Of a DNA stretch of 64,000 bases, positions 26,259-34,940 are shown one piece after another. Each line of letters begins with the position of its first letter. Position 1 is the first letter of the stretch. This DNA is from Chryseolinea soli. GTDB taxonomy: Bacteria; Bacteroidota; Bacteroidia; Cytophagales; Cyclobacteriaceae. A program made the translations under genes and the position numbers. The notes under the pieces were generated by a model. That model was not told the DNA's origin and made no database searches. It saw only the letters and a program-made list of their open reading frames with translations. The stretch spans positions 744,001 to 808,000 of the forward strand of contig NZ_CP032382.1 of NCBI RefSeq assembly GCF_003589925.1, written 5' to 3'.

Positions 26259-28826
26259 TCAGCGGTAGTAGATCACGTTACACTCCGGGTGGGCTTGTTT
26301 GAAGTTCTCGATCGCCCGGCTGGAGACTTTCGTGTTGTAGCACTTCAACGTTTTCAGCGGAAGGGCATCCACCGGATCGAGTTTGCCCACATTGGTGTTG
26401 CTGCAGTCAAGCTCGGTCAAGTTCAACAAATTCTTTAAGGGGTCAAGGCGTTTGATCTGTGTGCCGGCGGCATTGAATGTTTTCAGGTTTGTCAACGCCT
26501 CCAGGGGTTTGATCTCGGCAATGGGTGTATTCGAAATGTCGAGGTCCTCCAGGTTGGTCAATTGGTTCAGCGTTTCAATCTGTTGCAAAGGACCATTGGT
26601 GATGCGCAGGGAGGTCAGCATCTTAAAGTTTGCCAAGGGGGTAACATCACTGATGCCTGTGCCGGAGAAATGCAATTCCTTTGGTCTTACAAATTCACTC
26701 AGGGCGGTCAGGTCGCTCACCGGCGCGTCCTTGATGTGCATTTTTTCCCGCTCCACCAACACGTGAAGGTTCTCGCGCGTCGTGGTGGTGTCGGTTCCCA
26801 TCAAGCCTCTGAACACCGTTTTCCATTCGGGTGTTAAACCTCTCCACCAGCGGTTCAGGTGGATCGTCTTATACACCATGAGACAGCGTGGATTCTTTTC
26901 AAAAAATTCCTGCGCGATGATATCGTGTACCATCGTATTGTCGGTGTATAACTTTTCGAGGTTGGTCAAACCAAAAAGCGGATCGATCTTTTCGATCTTG
27001 CTTTTGTCGGCTACCAATATTTTCAGCTTCGAAAAATTGCCGATGGGCGAAAGATCCGTCACTTCCGTTTCGCTGATGTCGAGGTAGCGAACCTCCTTGT
27101 GATTCTGTAGCGGAGAAAGATCGCGGATGCCGGTGTGCGCGGCGATGATCACTTTGAGCCTTCTCATCTTACGAAGCGGCTCCAGGTCGAGGATCTCCAC
27201 ATTGCCGCGGAAATTTATAGAGTCGACGACGTCCAATTTGGCGAGTTCTTCTTTGGCGGGTGTCGGGCCAAACTTCATCGTCTTGCTCACCACTTCTTTC
27301 CACGCACCGGGCAGGGCATCCCACCAGGTCTTGAGATCGTGTGAGTCGAATACGATCAGCACGCGCGGATGGGCGGCAATAAAAGCGTCGGCGGTTTCGC
27401 GACGGATGGCCGCATGGTCGGCATAGATCCTTTGGAGATGTGTCGATTTCTGCAGCGGCTGAAGATCGGTCACTTGTGTGGCATTCAACGAAAGCACCTG
27501 CAGGGCATCCAGTCCACTCAAGGGAGCAATGTTCTGCAGCGCTGTGCTGTCGACATCCAAATTCACCAACCCCTTCATGTCCTTCAGGGGAGACAGATCT
27601 CTGATGGCCGTGCGCGAAAGGTCGAGCGTGGTGAGCTTGGTCAGGGGTTGCAGCGCTGTGAGGTCAGCGATCTTTGTGGTTTCGACGTTCAGGGTGAGCA
27701 ACTCCGTGTTGTTTTGCAGGAACGTAAAATCGGTCACCGGCGTGTAGCTCAGATCCAACTGTTGCAACAGGGGCATTCTTTCCAACACACTGATGTCGTC
27801 AATGAACGTATGACTGGCATTCAGTTTCACCAACCGGTTGGAATATTTCAGGGGTGTCAGGTCATGCACCGTTGTAAAGGACGCGTCCAACTCCTGCAAG
27901 TCGGTGAGGGAGCGAATGGGGTTCAGGTCACTGATGGCCGTATGCGAGAGATTCAATTTTTTGAGGTTCGTAAACTCCGTGAGCGGCTCCAGGTTTTGGA
28001 TGTACGTGTTGTTGCTCAGGTCAAGGCGCTCGATGGCCATGATCTTTTTGATGACGGGGTAGGTGGCACTATCGGACACATTGCCGGCGCGCAAAAGAAT
28101 TTCCTGCCACTCGTACGACAAGTCGGTCCACCATTGTTCGATGGCTCCTTTCTCGTCGATCAGGTTGGTATAAATACTGACGATGCGGAGGTCGCGGTCT
28201 TGCGGATCGTAGTTGATCTCCATATACCGCGGCACGGTGTTGTTCACCGGCAGGCCTTCCGAGTTGGTCCCTTTCAGGTTGCGCCGGAGCGACACCTTAT
28301 AAAAAGTCTTCCCGTCGGCCATCGTTCCGCTTTTGATGCCTTCGATAATAAACTCAAAGTGGACGTCGGTGAAGAAAAAGTCCACATCTTTCAGGTAGGC
28401 CACCACATCTTTGTTGGTGATCGTCTTGCGCTCGGTGTCCAGGTCGTCCTCCACTTGCACTTTGCCGTCGCGGAAAACTTTCGAGTAGCTTTCGCGCACG
28501 AGCACTTCCTTGTCGCGGGCGGAAGTGCCGCTGCTGCCCAGGGTGTTTAGCATGTACTCGAGGAACGCCACCATATCGCGCACCTTCTTTTCGTCATCGG
28601 CCGCGCTGGAGGGCGCTGCCGCGACGGTCTCCTCGGGTTGGACTGGGGTGGCCGTTTTTTGCACAGGCTTCTGCGTTTGCTTTTGGGGAGCCTGTTTTTT
28701 CGGCGCTTGTTTTTGGGTAGTCGTTTTTTTCGCAGGCTTCTTCGTTTTCGATTGCTGCGCAAACGTTCCTGCCGCCAGCAGGCAAAGTAAAAAAAGAAGG
28801 GGCCAGCGCGATCTACTTCGTTTCAT
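26259..28826 (-). CDS. Exported leucine-rich-repeat protein with three WW-capped modules
   Basis: The 855-residue protein has a signal peptide (1-24) and a Lys/Gln/Pro-rich linker (about 25-60). A helical-plus-strand domain (80-225) follows, then three modules. Each module begins with a W-W-x2-L-x3-W motif (QWWTDLSYEW at 231, TWWDALPGAW at 500, RWWRGLTPEW at 659). Each continues into 22-residue leucine-rich repeats of the type L-x-x-L-x-L-D-x-S-x-T-x-I-x-D-L-x-P-L. Each ends in an H/NP-x-C/V-x-x-V-x-Y/F motif (486, 645 and 846). LRRs of this internalin-like type bind protein or glycan partners. It is the last gene of a four-gene operon whose other products are also exported. I know of no function. 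Confidence 0.88.
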   Translation of the reverse strand: MKRSRSRWPLLFLLCLLAAGTFAQQSKTKKPAKKTTTQKQAPKKQAPQKQTQKPVQKTATPVQPEETVAAAPSSAADDEKKVRDMVAFLEYMLNTLGSSGTSARDKEVLVRESYSKVFRDGKVQVEDDLDTERKTITNKDVVAYLKDVDFFFTDVHFEFIIEGIKSGTMADGKTFYKVSLRRNLKGTNSEGLPVNNTVPRYMEINYDPQDRDLRIVSIYTNLIDEKGAIEQWWTDLSYEWQEILLRAGNVSDSATYPVIKKIMAIERLDLSNNTYIQNLEPLTEFTNLKKLNLSHTAISDLNPIRSLTDLQELDASFTTVHDLTPLKYSNRLVKLNASHTFIDDISVLERMPLLQQLDLSYTPVTDFTFLQNNTELLTLNVETTKIADLTALQPLTKLTTLDLSRTAIRDLSPLKDMKGLVNLDVDSTALQNIAPLSGLDALQVLSLNATQVTDLQPLQKSTHLQRIYADHAAIRRETADAFIAAHPRVLIVFDSHDLKTWWDALPGAWKEVVSKTMKFGPTPAKEELAKLDVVDSINFRGNVEILDLEPLRKMRRLKVIIAAHTGIRDLSPLQNHKEVRYLDISETEVTDLSPIGNFSKLKILVADKSKIEKIDPLFGLTNLEKLYTDNTMVHDIIAQEFFEKNPRCLMVYKTIHLNRWWRGLTPEWKTVFRGLMGTDTTTTRENLHVLVEREKMHIKDAPVSDLTALSEFVRPKELHFSGTGISDVTPLANFKMLTSLRITNGPLQQIETLNQLTNLEDLDISNTPIAEIKPLEALTNLKTFNAAGTQIKRLDPLKNLLNLTELDCSNTNVGKLDPVDALPLKTLKCYNTKVSSRAIENFKQAHPECNVIYYR

Positions 28827-29643
28827 AGTACAAATACTTTCGTAAGGCGTCCATATCGGCGAGGGTGTTCAACTTGGCCAGGTTGGAGATGAGCCAACCC
28901 GTGTTGTAGCCGGGGCGGTTAAATTGCGCCAGCTCGAAATACCAGCCGTCGATCTGGAAGAAATGAAATTTCACGTCGGTCACCGTTTTGAATTTCAAGG
29001 TGCCTTTTTTGATCTCGTACAAAAAAAGCGAGAGGTGGTCGGGCTTAAAACTCTTAGCCGCAAATTGGCTGACGCTGTCGCTGTTGAGGAACGCCTTGCG
29101 CAGGTTCATAAAATCCAACTCATGACTCAGCGGGTGCAGGAACTTCCCTACCTTCATGGTGTCGCGTGCAAAGTAAGGGACAAACATATCGGCATAAACC
29201 CGTTGGATCACCCATTTATAACCGAGGTGGTCTTTTTCCAAAGCCATGAACAACGTGACGGGTTGGTCCTTGCCGTTCTGGGTGAATGTGGTGTGCACTT
29301 CCGAAAACCAGTTGCCCCCGTGAAAATCCAGGAGCAGCGATTTATCCAATACATTTTTTGCAAAGTCCGTTTTCACCGCATCCGTCATGCCCTTGTTGCT
29401 GGCATCGAAGAGGATGCCAAGGTATTTTTTCCGGAGCTTCGTGCTTCGGTATTGTTTGTCGCCCTCGTAGTAGCGGTTTCCCTTCTCATCCTCCTCGCCG
29501 TTGAAGCGCCGGAAGAATTGGTTCACCTGTTTGGAGGAGGCGTAGAGCTTGCTCTCATCCTCCAAGTCGCCCACCATCTGGGCTCGGAGCGACGTGGAGG
29601 ATGCGAGGAGCAGTATAAAAAATAAAAGACGGCTTAGCTTCAT
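28813..29643 (-). CDS. Exported hypothetical protein of the LRR operon
   Basis: This 276-residue protein has a signal peptide (LLFFILLLASSTSLRAQ). It shows no known motif; it is rich in aromatic and charged residues, with segments such as YEGDKQYRSTKLRKKYLGILFDASNKGM and FHFFQIDGWYFELAQFNRPGYNTGW. Its start overlaps the stop of the upstream gene as ATGA (29640-29643). Its end overlaps the start of the LRR gene by 14 bases, so translation of all three is probably coupled. Function unknown, presumably periplasmic or surface. Confidence 0.8.
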   Translation of the reverse strand: MKLSRLLFFILLLASSTSLRAQMVGDLEDESKLYASSKQVNQFFRRFNGEEDEKGNRYYEGDKQYRSTKLRKKYLGILFDASNKGMTDAVKTDFAKNVLDKSLLLDFHGGNWFSEVHTTFTQNGKDQPVTLFMALEKDHLGYKWVIQRVYADMFVPYFARDTMKVGKFLHPLSHELDFMNLRKAFLNSDSVSQFAAKSFKPDHLSLFLYEIKKGTLKFKTVTDVKFHFFQIDGWYFELAQFNRPGYNTGWLISNLAKLNTLADMDALRKYLYYETK

Positions 29644-30224
29644 GCACTCGTTTCAGTCACGCGGATATCGCCGAGCATCACATCCCAGAACTCGACGGTC
29701 CGGCCTGCGATCTGCGTCTTTTTCCGTTCAACATAGATGGTGATATCTTTCTTGGTGGTGTCCTTGTATTTCATGCCATCGTCGGACGTGCCTTCAAAGC
29801 GTTGGTACACGGTCACCACACCCACATACCGGCCATCGGGTTGGCGTTCCAGGTCGCTGATATAGTGAATGTCATACCACTGGATCGTCACACGGTCGTA
29901 GTTGAGCGCCATGAGGCGTTCGAAATATTTGCGCACTTTGTAGTAGTTCACCTCTTTGCGGTTCAGGGACGATACGCCCATTTCGCTGCCGGGTGCGAAA
30001 AGCTCTTCGGCGCGGTCCATCACCCGGTTCGCTTCCGAGAAGGCCGTTTTTTTGTTGCCGATGATGCTGATGTATTTGCTGAGGTCACGCACTTTCTCCA
30101 GGGCCAGCGAGTCGATGGCTTGTTTTCTTTCTTTGCTGATCTCCGCGGTCTGGGCCCATAGCGGGGCCGTGAGGGAAAGACAAAGAAGCAAGAGTGTGCA
30201 ATATGTATAGCGGTAAGTAGCCAT
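29640..30224 (-). CDS. Exported hypothetical protein of the LRR operon (shared domain)
   Basis: The 194-residue product has a signal peptide (LLLLCLSLTAPLWAQ). The body starts with a helical part (LSKYISIIGNKKTAFSEANRVMDRAEELF) and ends in strands (YVGVVTVYQRFEG, DITIYVERKKTQI, WDVMLGDIRV). The same order and several identical positions appear in the N-terminal domain of the LRR protein (residues 80-225). The lipoprotein at 30247-30786 (LSKYFDAISNAGSPTSANASINEALSLF) resembles its first half. A role in one envelope complex is inferred. ATGA overlap links it to the next gene. Confidence 0.8.
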   Translation of the reverse strand: MATYRYTYCTLLLLCLSLTAPLWAQTAEISKERKQAIDSLALEKVRDLSKYISIIGNKKTAFSEANRVMDRAEELFAPGSEMGVSSLNRKEVNYYKVRKYFERLMALNYDRVTIQWYDIHYISDLERQPDGRYVGVVTVYQRFEGTSDDGMKYKDTTKKDITIYVERKKTQIAGRTVEFWDVMLGDIRVTETSA

Positions 30225-30246
30225 GGTTGTTGTTTTTAAGGGTTGA

Positions 30247-30786
30247 TCAATTTTTTCTTAACTCCACTTCGGTGATCTTACCGGAGCCATCGAATTGCAG
30301 GTTGCTGATTTTGTCTGCTTTCTTTTTCTGGTCTTTCAGATAGTTAAGATATTTCTGAATGGTGGTGGGACGGTCATAGTCTTTTTGTCCGTTTTCTTCG
30401 CTGATGACGATGAGGAGCGGGGTGTCGGGCGACGAGAACAAACTGAGGGCTTCGTTGATGCTGGCGTTGGCCGAGGTCGGGCTACCCGCGTTGGAGATGG
30501 CATCAAAATATTTTGACAGCCGGGCGGCCGGTGCGCTGGAGGCGGCGTTGGCCTGGCGCTCGCGTTCGCGGGCTTCGGCATCGAGTTTGGCCTGGGCTTC
30601 GGCTTCTTTCCTTCGTTGTTCTTCTTCCTGTTGTTTACGCAAGGCGGCTTCCTGCTGTTCCATTTTTGCCTTTTCAGCGGCAGCCTGCGCTTCCATAGCC
30701 TTCTTTTTACTTTTACAACTCATGGCGCAGCTCATGACCACCATCAGGATCATGATCAGTCGTGACGAATTTCGAATAGCGTTCAT
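30247..30786 (-). CDS. Lipoprotein with charged coiled coil, first gene of the LRR operon
   Basis: The ATG at 30786 gives about 179 residues with a lipoprotein signal (LIMILMVVMSCAMSC then KSKKK). An upstream in-frame start would add 28 residues and spoil the signal. Residues about 25-85 are a Lys/Glu/Ala/Gln-rich helix (EAQAAAEKAKMEQQEAALRK) that should form a coiled coil. The C-terminal part (LSKYFDAISNAGSP onward) resembles the first half of the next gene product. It may anchor the complex in the outer or inner membrane. Its stop lies 22 bases before the next start. Confidence 0.78.
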   Translation of the reverse strand: MNAIRNSSRLIMILMVVMSCAMSCKSKKKAMEAQAAAEKAKMEQQEAALRKQQEEEQRRKEAEAQAKLDAEARERERQANAASSAPAARLSKYFDAISNAGSPTSANASINEALSLFSSPDTPLLIVISEENGQKDYDRPTTIQKYLNYLKDQKKKADKISNLQFDGSGKITEVELRKN

Positions 30787-31438
30787 TTGTTTGGTTTTAG
30801 TTTTTTTAAACGATTCCAGCTTCCAATAGTATATCCACAGGCTCTGTTTTTTGGGGTTTGGATTACACAAAGTGTTGAAAAATTACCACATTTTCATCTT
30901 AATTGAGTAAAACCGGCCCCCTGGAGGGCATAGGCACTCCAATTCCATGGCCCGCCTGAAAGCGTTCGGCAAGAGCACAGAAATTATCATGCCACTTCAA
31001 GGTTTCCAGGTTGGGTTAGGATGAGGTGGCTCGACCCCGGTTGTTATTTTCCTTTCGACCGCGATTTCCGGGCGACCAATTTCAAAGCATTGGGATAGTC
31101 ATCATCGAACTTTTTCATAGGACATGCTGCTGGATTGGGTTGCTCCGAGATACATCAAAATGATAAGCCCGTCTGCGGCGGCCGTGCCATCTTGAGTATT
31201 CAACATAGGTCAAGCATACCATCCATCGTAAGGTGTACGCGGCCCGCCCGAGGCGAGAGCGTTTCGCATTCCACTAATCGTTTCGTTCTCAAGGTGCTCC
31301 CGGGTCGAATATTAAGCCCATAACCCGACAATAACAAGCCACCCTAAACCGTAACGGACTGGTAATACGGACTTGACGCCCATTGAAAACCCACGGGATA
31401 ATTTTGGTACAAGTCTAATCTAACCCCCTTATTTTCAC
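30787..31438. other. 652-base gene-free stretch between divergent genes
   Basis: I see no gene. The reading frames present are short and lack signal peptides or family motifs. The right end holds the promoter of the PhoX-like gene (see 31399). The left end should hold the promoter of the LRR operon; TACTATTG on the minus strand at 30824-30831 is a weak -7 candidate. Confidence 0.5.
31399..31406 (+). promoter_or_regulatory. -7 box TAATTTTG of the PhoX-like gene
   Basis: TAATTTTG fully matches TAnnTTTG and lies 32 bases before the ATG at 31439. A TTG at 31373-31375 lies 23 bases upstream, slightly further than the usual 19-21. Confidence 0.5.
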
Positions 31439-32941
31439 ATGACCAAACTCATTACCAAAATCCTCTGCATGCTGGTAGTAGCATCCTTCACCCTGATGGC
31501 CTGCAAGGGTCCCGAAGGCGACGTAGGCCCCGCCGGCACGAACGGCACCAAAGGCGACAAGGGTGACAAAGGCGACACCGGTGACGACGGTGAAAACGCC
31601 AACGAGGTTGTCCTGGCAAACCACTCGACCACCACAACCTTCCTGAAAAAATTCCCCGGCTATGAAAGCGTTGACGCATTCTCGCTGATTGGCAGCGCCG
31701 ACTATCTGCCCGAATCTCCCGCCTATGTATTTGGTGGCGCCGCCGACGGAACCGGCGTATTGAAAACCGCTGATGGCTTTGTGATGGTGGTTAACAACGA
31801 AGACAATATTGCCGTATCGCGGATCACGCTCGATAAAACCTTCCGTCCTGTGAAAGGCGAATACATTCTCAACTCCGACGGTGGTATGGCACGTCTTTGC
31901 TCGGCCACGCTGGCCACTCCCGAAGAACACGGCTTTGGCCCGCTCTTTCTCACGTGCAGTGAAAACGCCAGCGCACAGATCCACGGACTGGATCCCCTGG
32001 TGGTAGTGAACGACCAGGTGAAGACTACGCCCAAATTCCTTCCTGCCCTCGGACGCTGGTACGCAGAAAACGCTGTACCCCTCCCCAAGACAGCCTACAC
32101 CGGCAAAACGGTGATCATCATTGGCGACGACGACTCGGGCACGTATGGCGGACAAGTAGCGATGTATGTATCATCGACGGTAGGCGACCTGGAAAACGGT
32201 AGCGTCTACGTGATGCGTACGGTCGATCAGAACCCCCGCGAAATGGACCTGATGGTAGACACCGAAGTAAATGTTGAATTTGCAAAGATCGACAACCAAA
32301 AAGACCTCACCGGCGACGCTACGAACCAGGCCGCTACTGCTTTGAAAGCACTGGCTTTTGGCCGTGTGGAAGACATCGACTATCGCAAAGATGGCGTTGG
32401 TCGTGAAGTTTATTTCAATGTCACGGGCCAACCCGGCAATGCCGACCGCACGAAATACGGCCGCACCTACAAACTCGTCCTCGATGCCACCGACCCGCTG
32501 AAAGGCAAACTCAAACTTGTACTGGACGGCGACAACCGCGCTGGCAAAGCCGGCACGTATGAAAGCCCTGACAACATCATGGTAACGGAGAACTACGCCT
32601 ATATCACCGAAGACCCCAACGGTTATGCCGACTTCGATCACGATGCCTACTTGTACCAGTACAACCTCACCACCGGCTCGCTGAGAAAAGTATTCGAACT
32701 TGACCACTTCCGTAGCAATACAGAGGCCGAAGCCATCTACGGTGTGGCCGCCATCGGTGGCTGGGAATACGGTGCCATGGTCGACATCTCCGACATCGTG
32801 GGCATTCCCAACACTTTCACACTGAACATTCAGGTGCATAGCTGGAAGTCGCCACAGTTTAAAAATGCTGACGGCGGAACACTGGCCACAAACTTCGATG
32901 AAGGCAGCCAGATCGTGGTCATTCACGGCTTGCCGCGCTAG
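31439..32941 (+). CDS. PhoX-like lipoprotein with a collagen-like segment
   Basis: The 500-residue protein has a lipoprotein signal (LVVASFTLMAC). A G-x-y collagen-like run follows (GPEGDVGPAGTNGTKGDKGD and on, about residues 24-52). The rest resembles PhoX/DUF839 beta-propeller proteins: VIIIGDDDSGTYGGQVAMYVS, ALAFGRVEDIDYRKDG, a YFNVTG strand, KLVLDGDN and SPDNIMVTENYAYITED. These are the family's blade motifs and metal-binding neighbourhood. PhoX enzymes are Ca/Fe-dependent phosphomonoesterases, but here the catalytic set was not checked residue by residue. The collagen-like run may be a stalk. It is followed by a terminator and a di-heme peroxidase. Confidence 0.65.
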   Translation: MTKLITKILCMLVVASFTLMACKGPEGDVGPAGTNGTKGDKGDKGDTGDDGENANEVVLANHSTTTTFLKKFPGYESVDAFSLIGSADYLPESPAYVFGGAADGTGVLKTADGFVMVVNNEDNIAVSRITLDKTFRPVKGEYILNSDGGMARLCSATLATPEEHGFGPLFLTCSENASAQIHGLDPLVVVNDQVKTTPKFLPALGRWYAENAVPLPKTAYTGKTVIIIGDDDSGTYGGQVAMYVSSTVGDLENGSVYVMRTVDQNPREMDLMVDTEVNVEFAKIDNQKDLTGDATNQAATALKALAFGRVEDIDYRKDGVGREVYFNVTGQPGNADRTKYGRTYKLVLDATDPLKGKLKLVLDGDNRAGKAGTYESPDNIMVTENYAYITEDPNGYADFDHDAYLYQYNLTTGSLRKVFELDHFRSNTEAEAIYGVAAIGGWEYGAMVDISDIVGIPNTFTLNIQVHSWKSPQFKNADGGTLATNFDEGSQIVVIHGLPR

Positions 32942-32970
32942 TTCCCTCTCCCATTATTCAAGATTCTTTC

Positions 32971-33008
32971 AACTGCCCGGCGTGTTCCGGGCAGTTTTCA
33001 TTTTTCTT
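32971..33008 (+). terminator. Intrinsic terminator after the PhoX-like gene
   Basis: AACTGCCCGG (32971-32980) and CCGGGCAGTT (32987-32996) form a perfect 10-bp stem with a 6-base loop, followed by a T-rich tract. It lies 30 bases after the stop codon, and the peroxidase gene begins right after it, so any read-through expression would be reduced. Confidence 0.9.
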
Positions 33009-33014
33009 TATGCT

Positions 33015-34901
33015 ATGAAGATGCAAACCAGATCAATTTTCACGGGGTTGTCCATTGTTTTGTTGCTTGCTGCGTGTACAAAACAGTCGAAAGAGACAAC
33101 CTCCGGCCCATTGACTGATGTCAACGCCTATTGGCTCGGCCAAGCCGACTCTGTACAAAGCTCGCTGGACAGTCTGTCTCAAAAGGCGGGACGCCACGAA
33201 GAAGCTGCCGTCCTGCAAGATTATTTTGCGCGCGCGCGACGCTATTTCAAACACATGGAGTCGTTGACGCAGTTTTATTTCCCGGAAGAGTATGCGCGCA
33301 TCAACGGCCCGGCCTTGCTACGCATGGAAGAATACGAAGACAAGATCATTATCCCCACGGGCTTCCAGGTGCTGGAAGAAAAAGTGTTTAGCGATTCCTT
33401 GGATTATGCCACGGTGCAACACGAAACGAAAGTACTTCAGGTCATCATCCGGAATCTGCAAAATACCATTCACTCCAACACGCTCACGGATGCCAACGTC
33501 TTTGAAAGCGCGCGTCTCGAGTTGCTCACCGTCATGGCCATGGGTATATCGGGTTTTGATTCGCCCATCGCCTTTCAGTCAATCGCCGAAGCAAAGGCTT
33601 CGCTTCAGGGTGTAGCCGCGCTGACAGATTTCTATGATAGCCGATTGACGGACGAGAATATAAGGACGGCCTGGCACAACCAACTCCAATCCGCGTATGC
33701 TTACCTGGACAAGCCCGTTGACTTCAATGCTTTCGACCGCGCGACATTCATTGCAGATCATCTCAATCCGTTGTCAAAGTTATTGCATCAGTATCAACAC
33801 GCCGCACATGTCCCCAACAACACTTTCCTGACGGCGGTGAACCTGGAGAAGTCTACTTTCTTCGAGCCCGGTGTATTCAACGTCGATCACTTTGCGCCCA
33901 CGTTCAACCGCGGATTGAAACCGGCGGTAGCTGAACTGGGAAAGGTACTTTTCTTTGACCCTGTTTTGTCGGGCAACAATCACCGGGCCTGCGCTTCGTG
34001 TCATGTGCCCTCCAAAGCATTTACCGATGGCAAGGTGAAGAGCGTTGCGTTTGACTTTCAGGGCGCCGTTGCGCGAAATGCGCCCACGCTGATCAACGCC
34101 GGCTTCCAGCAATCTCAGTTTTGGGATCAGCGGGTAAGTTTCATTGAAGACCAGGTGAGCAACGTGATCGCGAACCCGATCGAAATGCATGGGCATATGG
34201 AAGCCTCGGCATTGAAACTCATGAAGAGCGCTGCGTATCGCGCGATGTTCAAAAATGCCTTTGGGCAAGACACCATCACCAAACGGAACATGCAGACGGC
34301 GCTGGCCAGTTATATCCGTTCGCTCTCCGGTTTGAATTCACGGTTTGATCAGTACATGCGGGGCAGCAAATCGAGCCTCTCGCAAAATGAAGTGACTGGT
34401 TTTAATTTGTTTATGGGCAAGGCCAAGTGTGGCACCTGTCATTTTGCGCCACTGTTCAACGGCACAGTCCCTCCCCTGTATCGCGAAACCGAGTCGGAAG
34501 TGCTGGGGGTACCCGCGCGCCCGGATACCGTTCACGCAAAAGTCGACAGCGACAAAGGGAAACTCGTTACCTACAACAGATCGCTGCATGCGTACGCATT
34601 CAAAACGTCTACCGTACGCAATGCAGCGCTCACGGCGCCCTACATGCACAACGGAGTGTTCAAAACTTTGGACGAGGTGATCGACTTTTACAATCGCGGT
34701 GGGGGCGCGGGCATCGGCATTGATCTTCCTAACCAAACGTTGCCTCCCGATAAACTTCTGCTGAGTAAAAAACAACAGGCGCAGATCATCGCCTTCCTGG
34801 AAAGTCTGACCGACAACTCGGCGCTCGCCAACGTGCCGACATCCTTGCCAGCTTTCAACGATGCCAGGCTCGACAAGCGGAAAATTGGAGGCGAATATTA
34901 A
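33015..34901 (+). CDS. Di-heme cytochrome c peroxidase (MauG-like) with N-terminal helical domain
   Basis: The ATG at 33015 (another at 33021) gives about 628 residues with a lipoprotein signal (LSIVLLLAAC). Residues about 30-285 are all-helical and resemble an imelysin-like domain. The C-terminal 340 residues are a bacterial di-heme peroxidase with two CxxCH sites, CASCH at 326-330 and CGTCH at 472-476. Family members reduce hydrogen peroxide in the periplasm or modify partner proteins. A helical N-terminal part of this size is more than the standard enzyme of about 320 residues. It is expected on the periplasmic side. Confidence 0.9.
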   Translation: MKMQTRSIFTGLSIVLLLAACTKQSKETTSGPLTDVNAYWLGQADSVQSSLDSLSQKAGRHEEAAVLQDYFARARRYFKHMESLTQFYFPEEYARINGPALLRMEEYEDKIIIPTGFQVLEEKVFSDSLDYATVQHETKVLQVIIRNLQNTIHSNTLTDANVFESARLELLTVMAMGISGFDSPIAFQSIAEAKASLQGVAALTDFYDSRLTDENIRTAWHNQLQSAYAYLDKPVDFNAFDRATFIADHLNPLSKLLHQYQHAAHVPNNTFLTAVNLEKSTFFEPGVFNVDHFAPTFNRGLKPAVAELGKVLFFDPVLSGNNHRACASCHVPSKAFTDGKVKSVAFDFQGAVARNAPTLINAGFQQSQFWDQRVSFIEDQVSNVIANPIEMHGHMEASALKLMKSAAYRAMFKNAFGQDTITKRNMQTALASYIRSLSGLNSRFDQYMRGSKSSLSQNEVTGFNLFMGKAKCGTCHFAPLFNGTVPPLYRETESEVLGVPARPDTVHAKVDSDKGKLVTYNRSLHAYAFKTSTVRNAALTAPYMHNGVFKTLDEVIDFYNRGGGAGIGIDLPNQTLPPDKLLLSKKQQAQIIAFLESLTDNSALANVPTSLPAFNDARLDKRKIGGEY

Positions 34902-34910
34902 TTGGCCATA

Positions 34911-34938
34911 AAGCGGTGAAGGATCTCCTTCACCGCTT
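34911..34938. terminator. Bidirectional terminator between convergent genes
   Basis: AAGCGGTGAAGGA and TCCTTCACCGCTT make a perfect 13-bp stem with a 2-base loop. It lies between the peroxidase stop (34901) and the HAMP/GAF gene stop (34941), with A/T-rich flanks on both sides. Confidence 0.9.
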
Positions 34939-34940
34939 CT

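Noticed and set aside
27369..28550. Long open frame (393 codons) on the + strand opposite the LRR gene
   Set aside because: It has no recognisable domain and low-complexity His/Gln/Val-rich translation, as expected from the antisense of a biased LRR gene; the minus strand has clear LRR and signal-peptide evidence.
31415..32926. Open frames of 246 and 251 codons antisense to the PhoX-like gene
   Set aside because: They have no recognisable motifs; the sense strand has a lipoprotein signal, collagen-like run and PhoX motifs.
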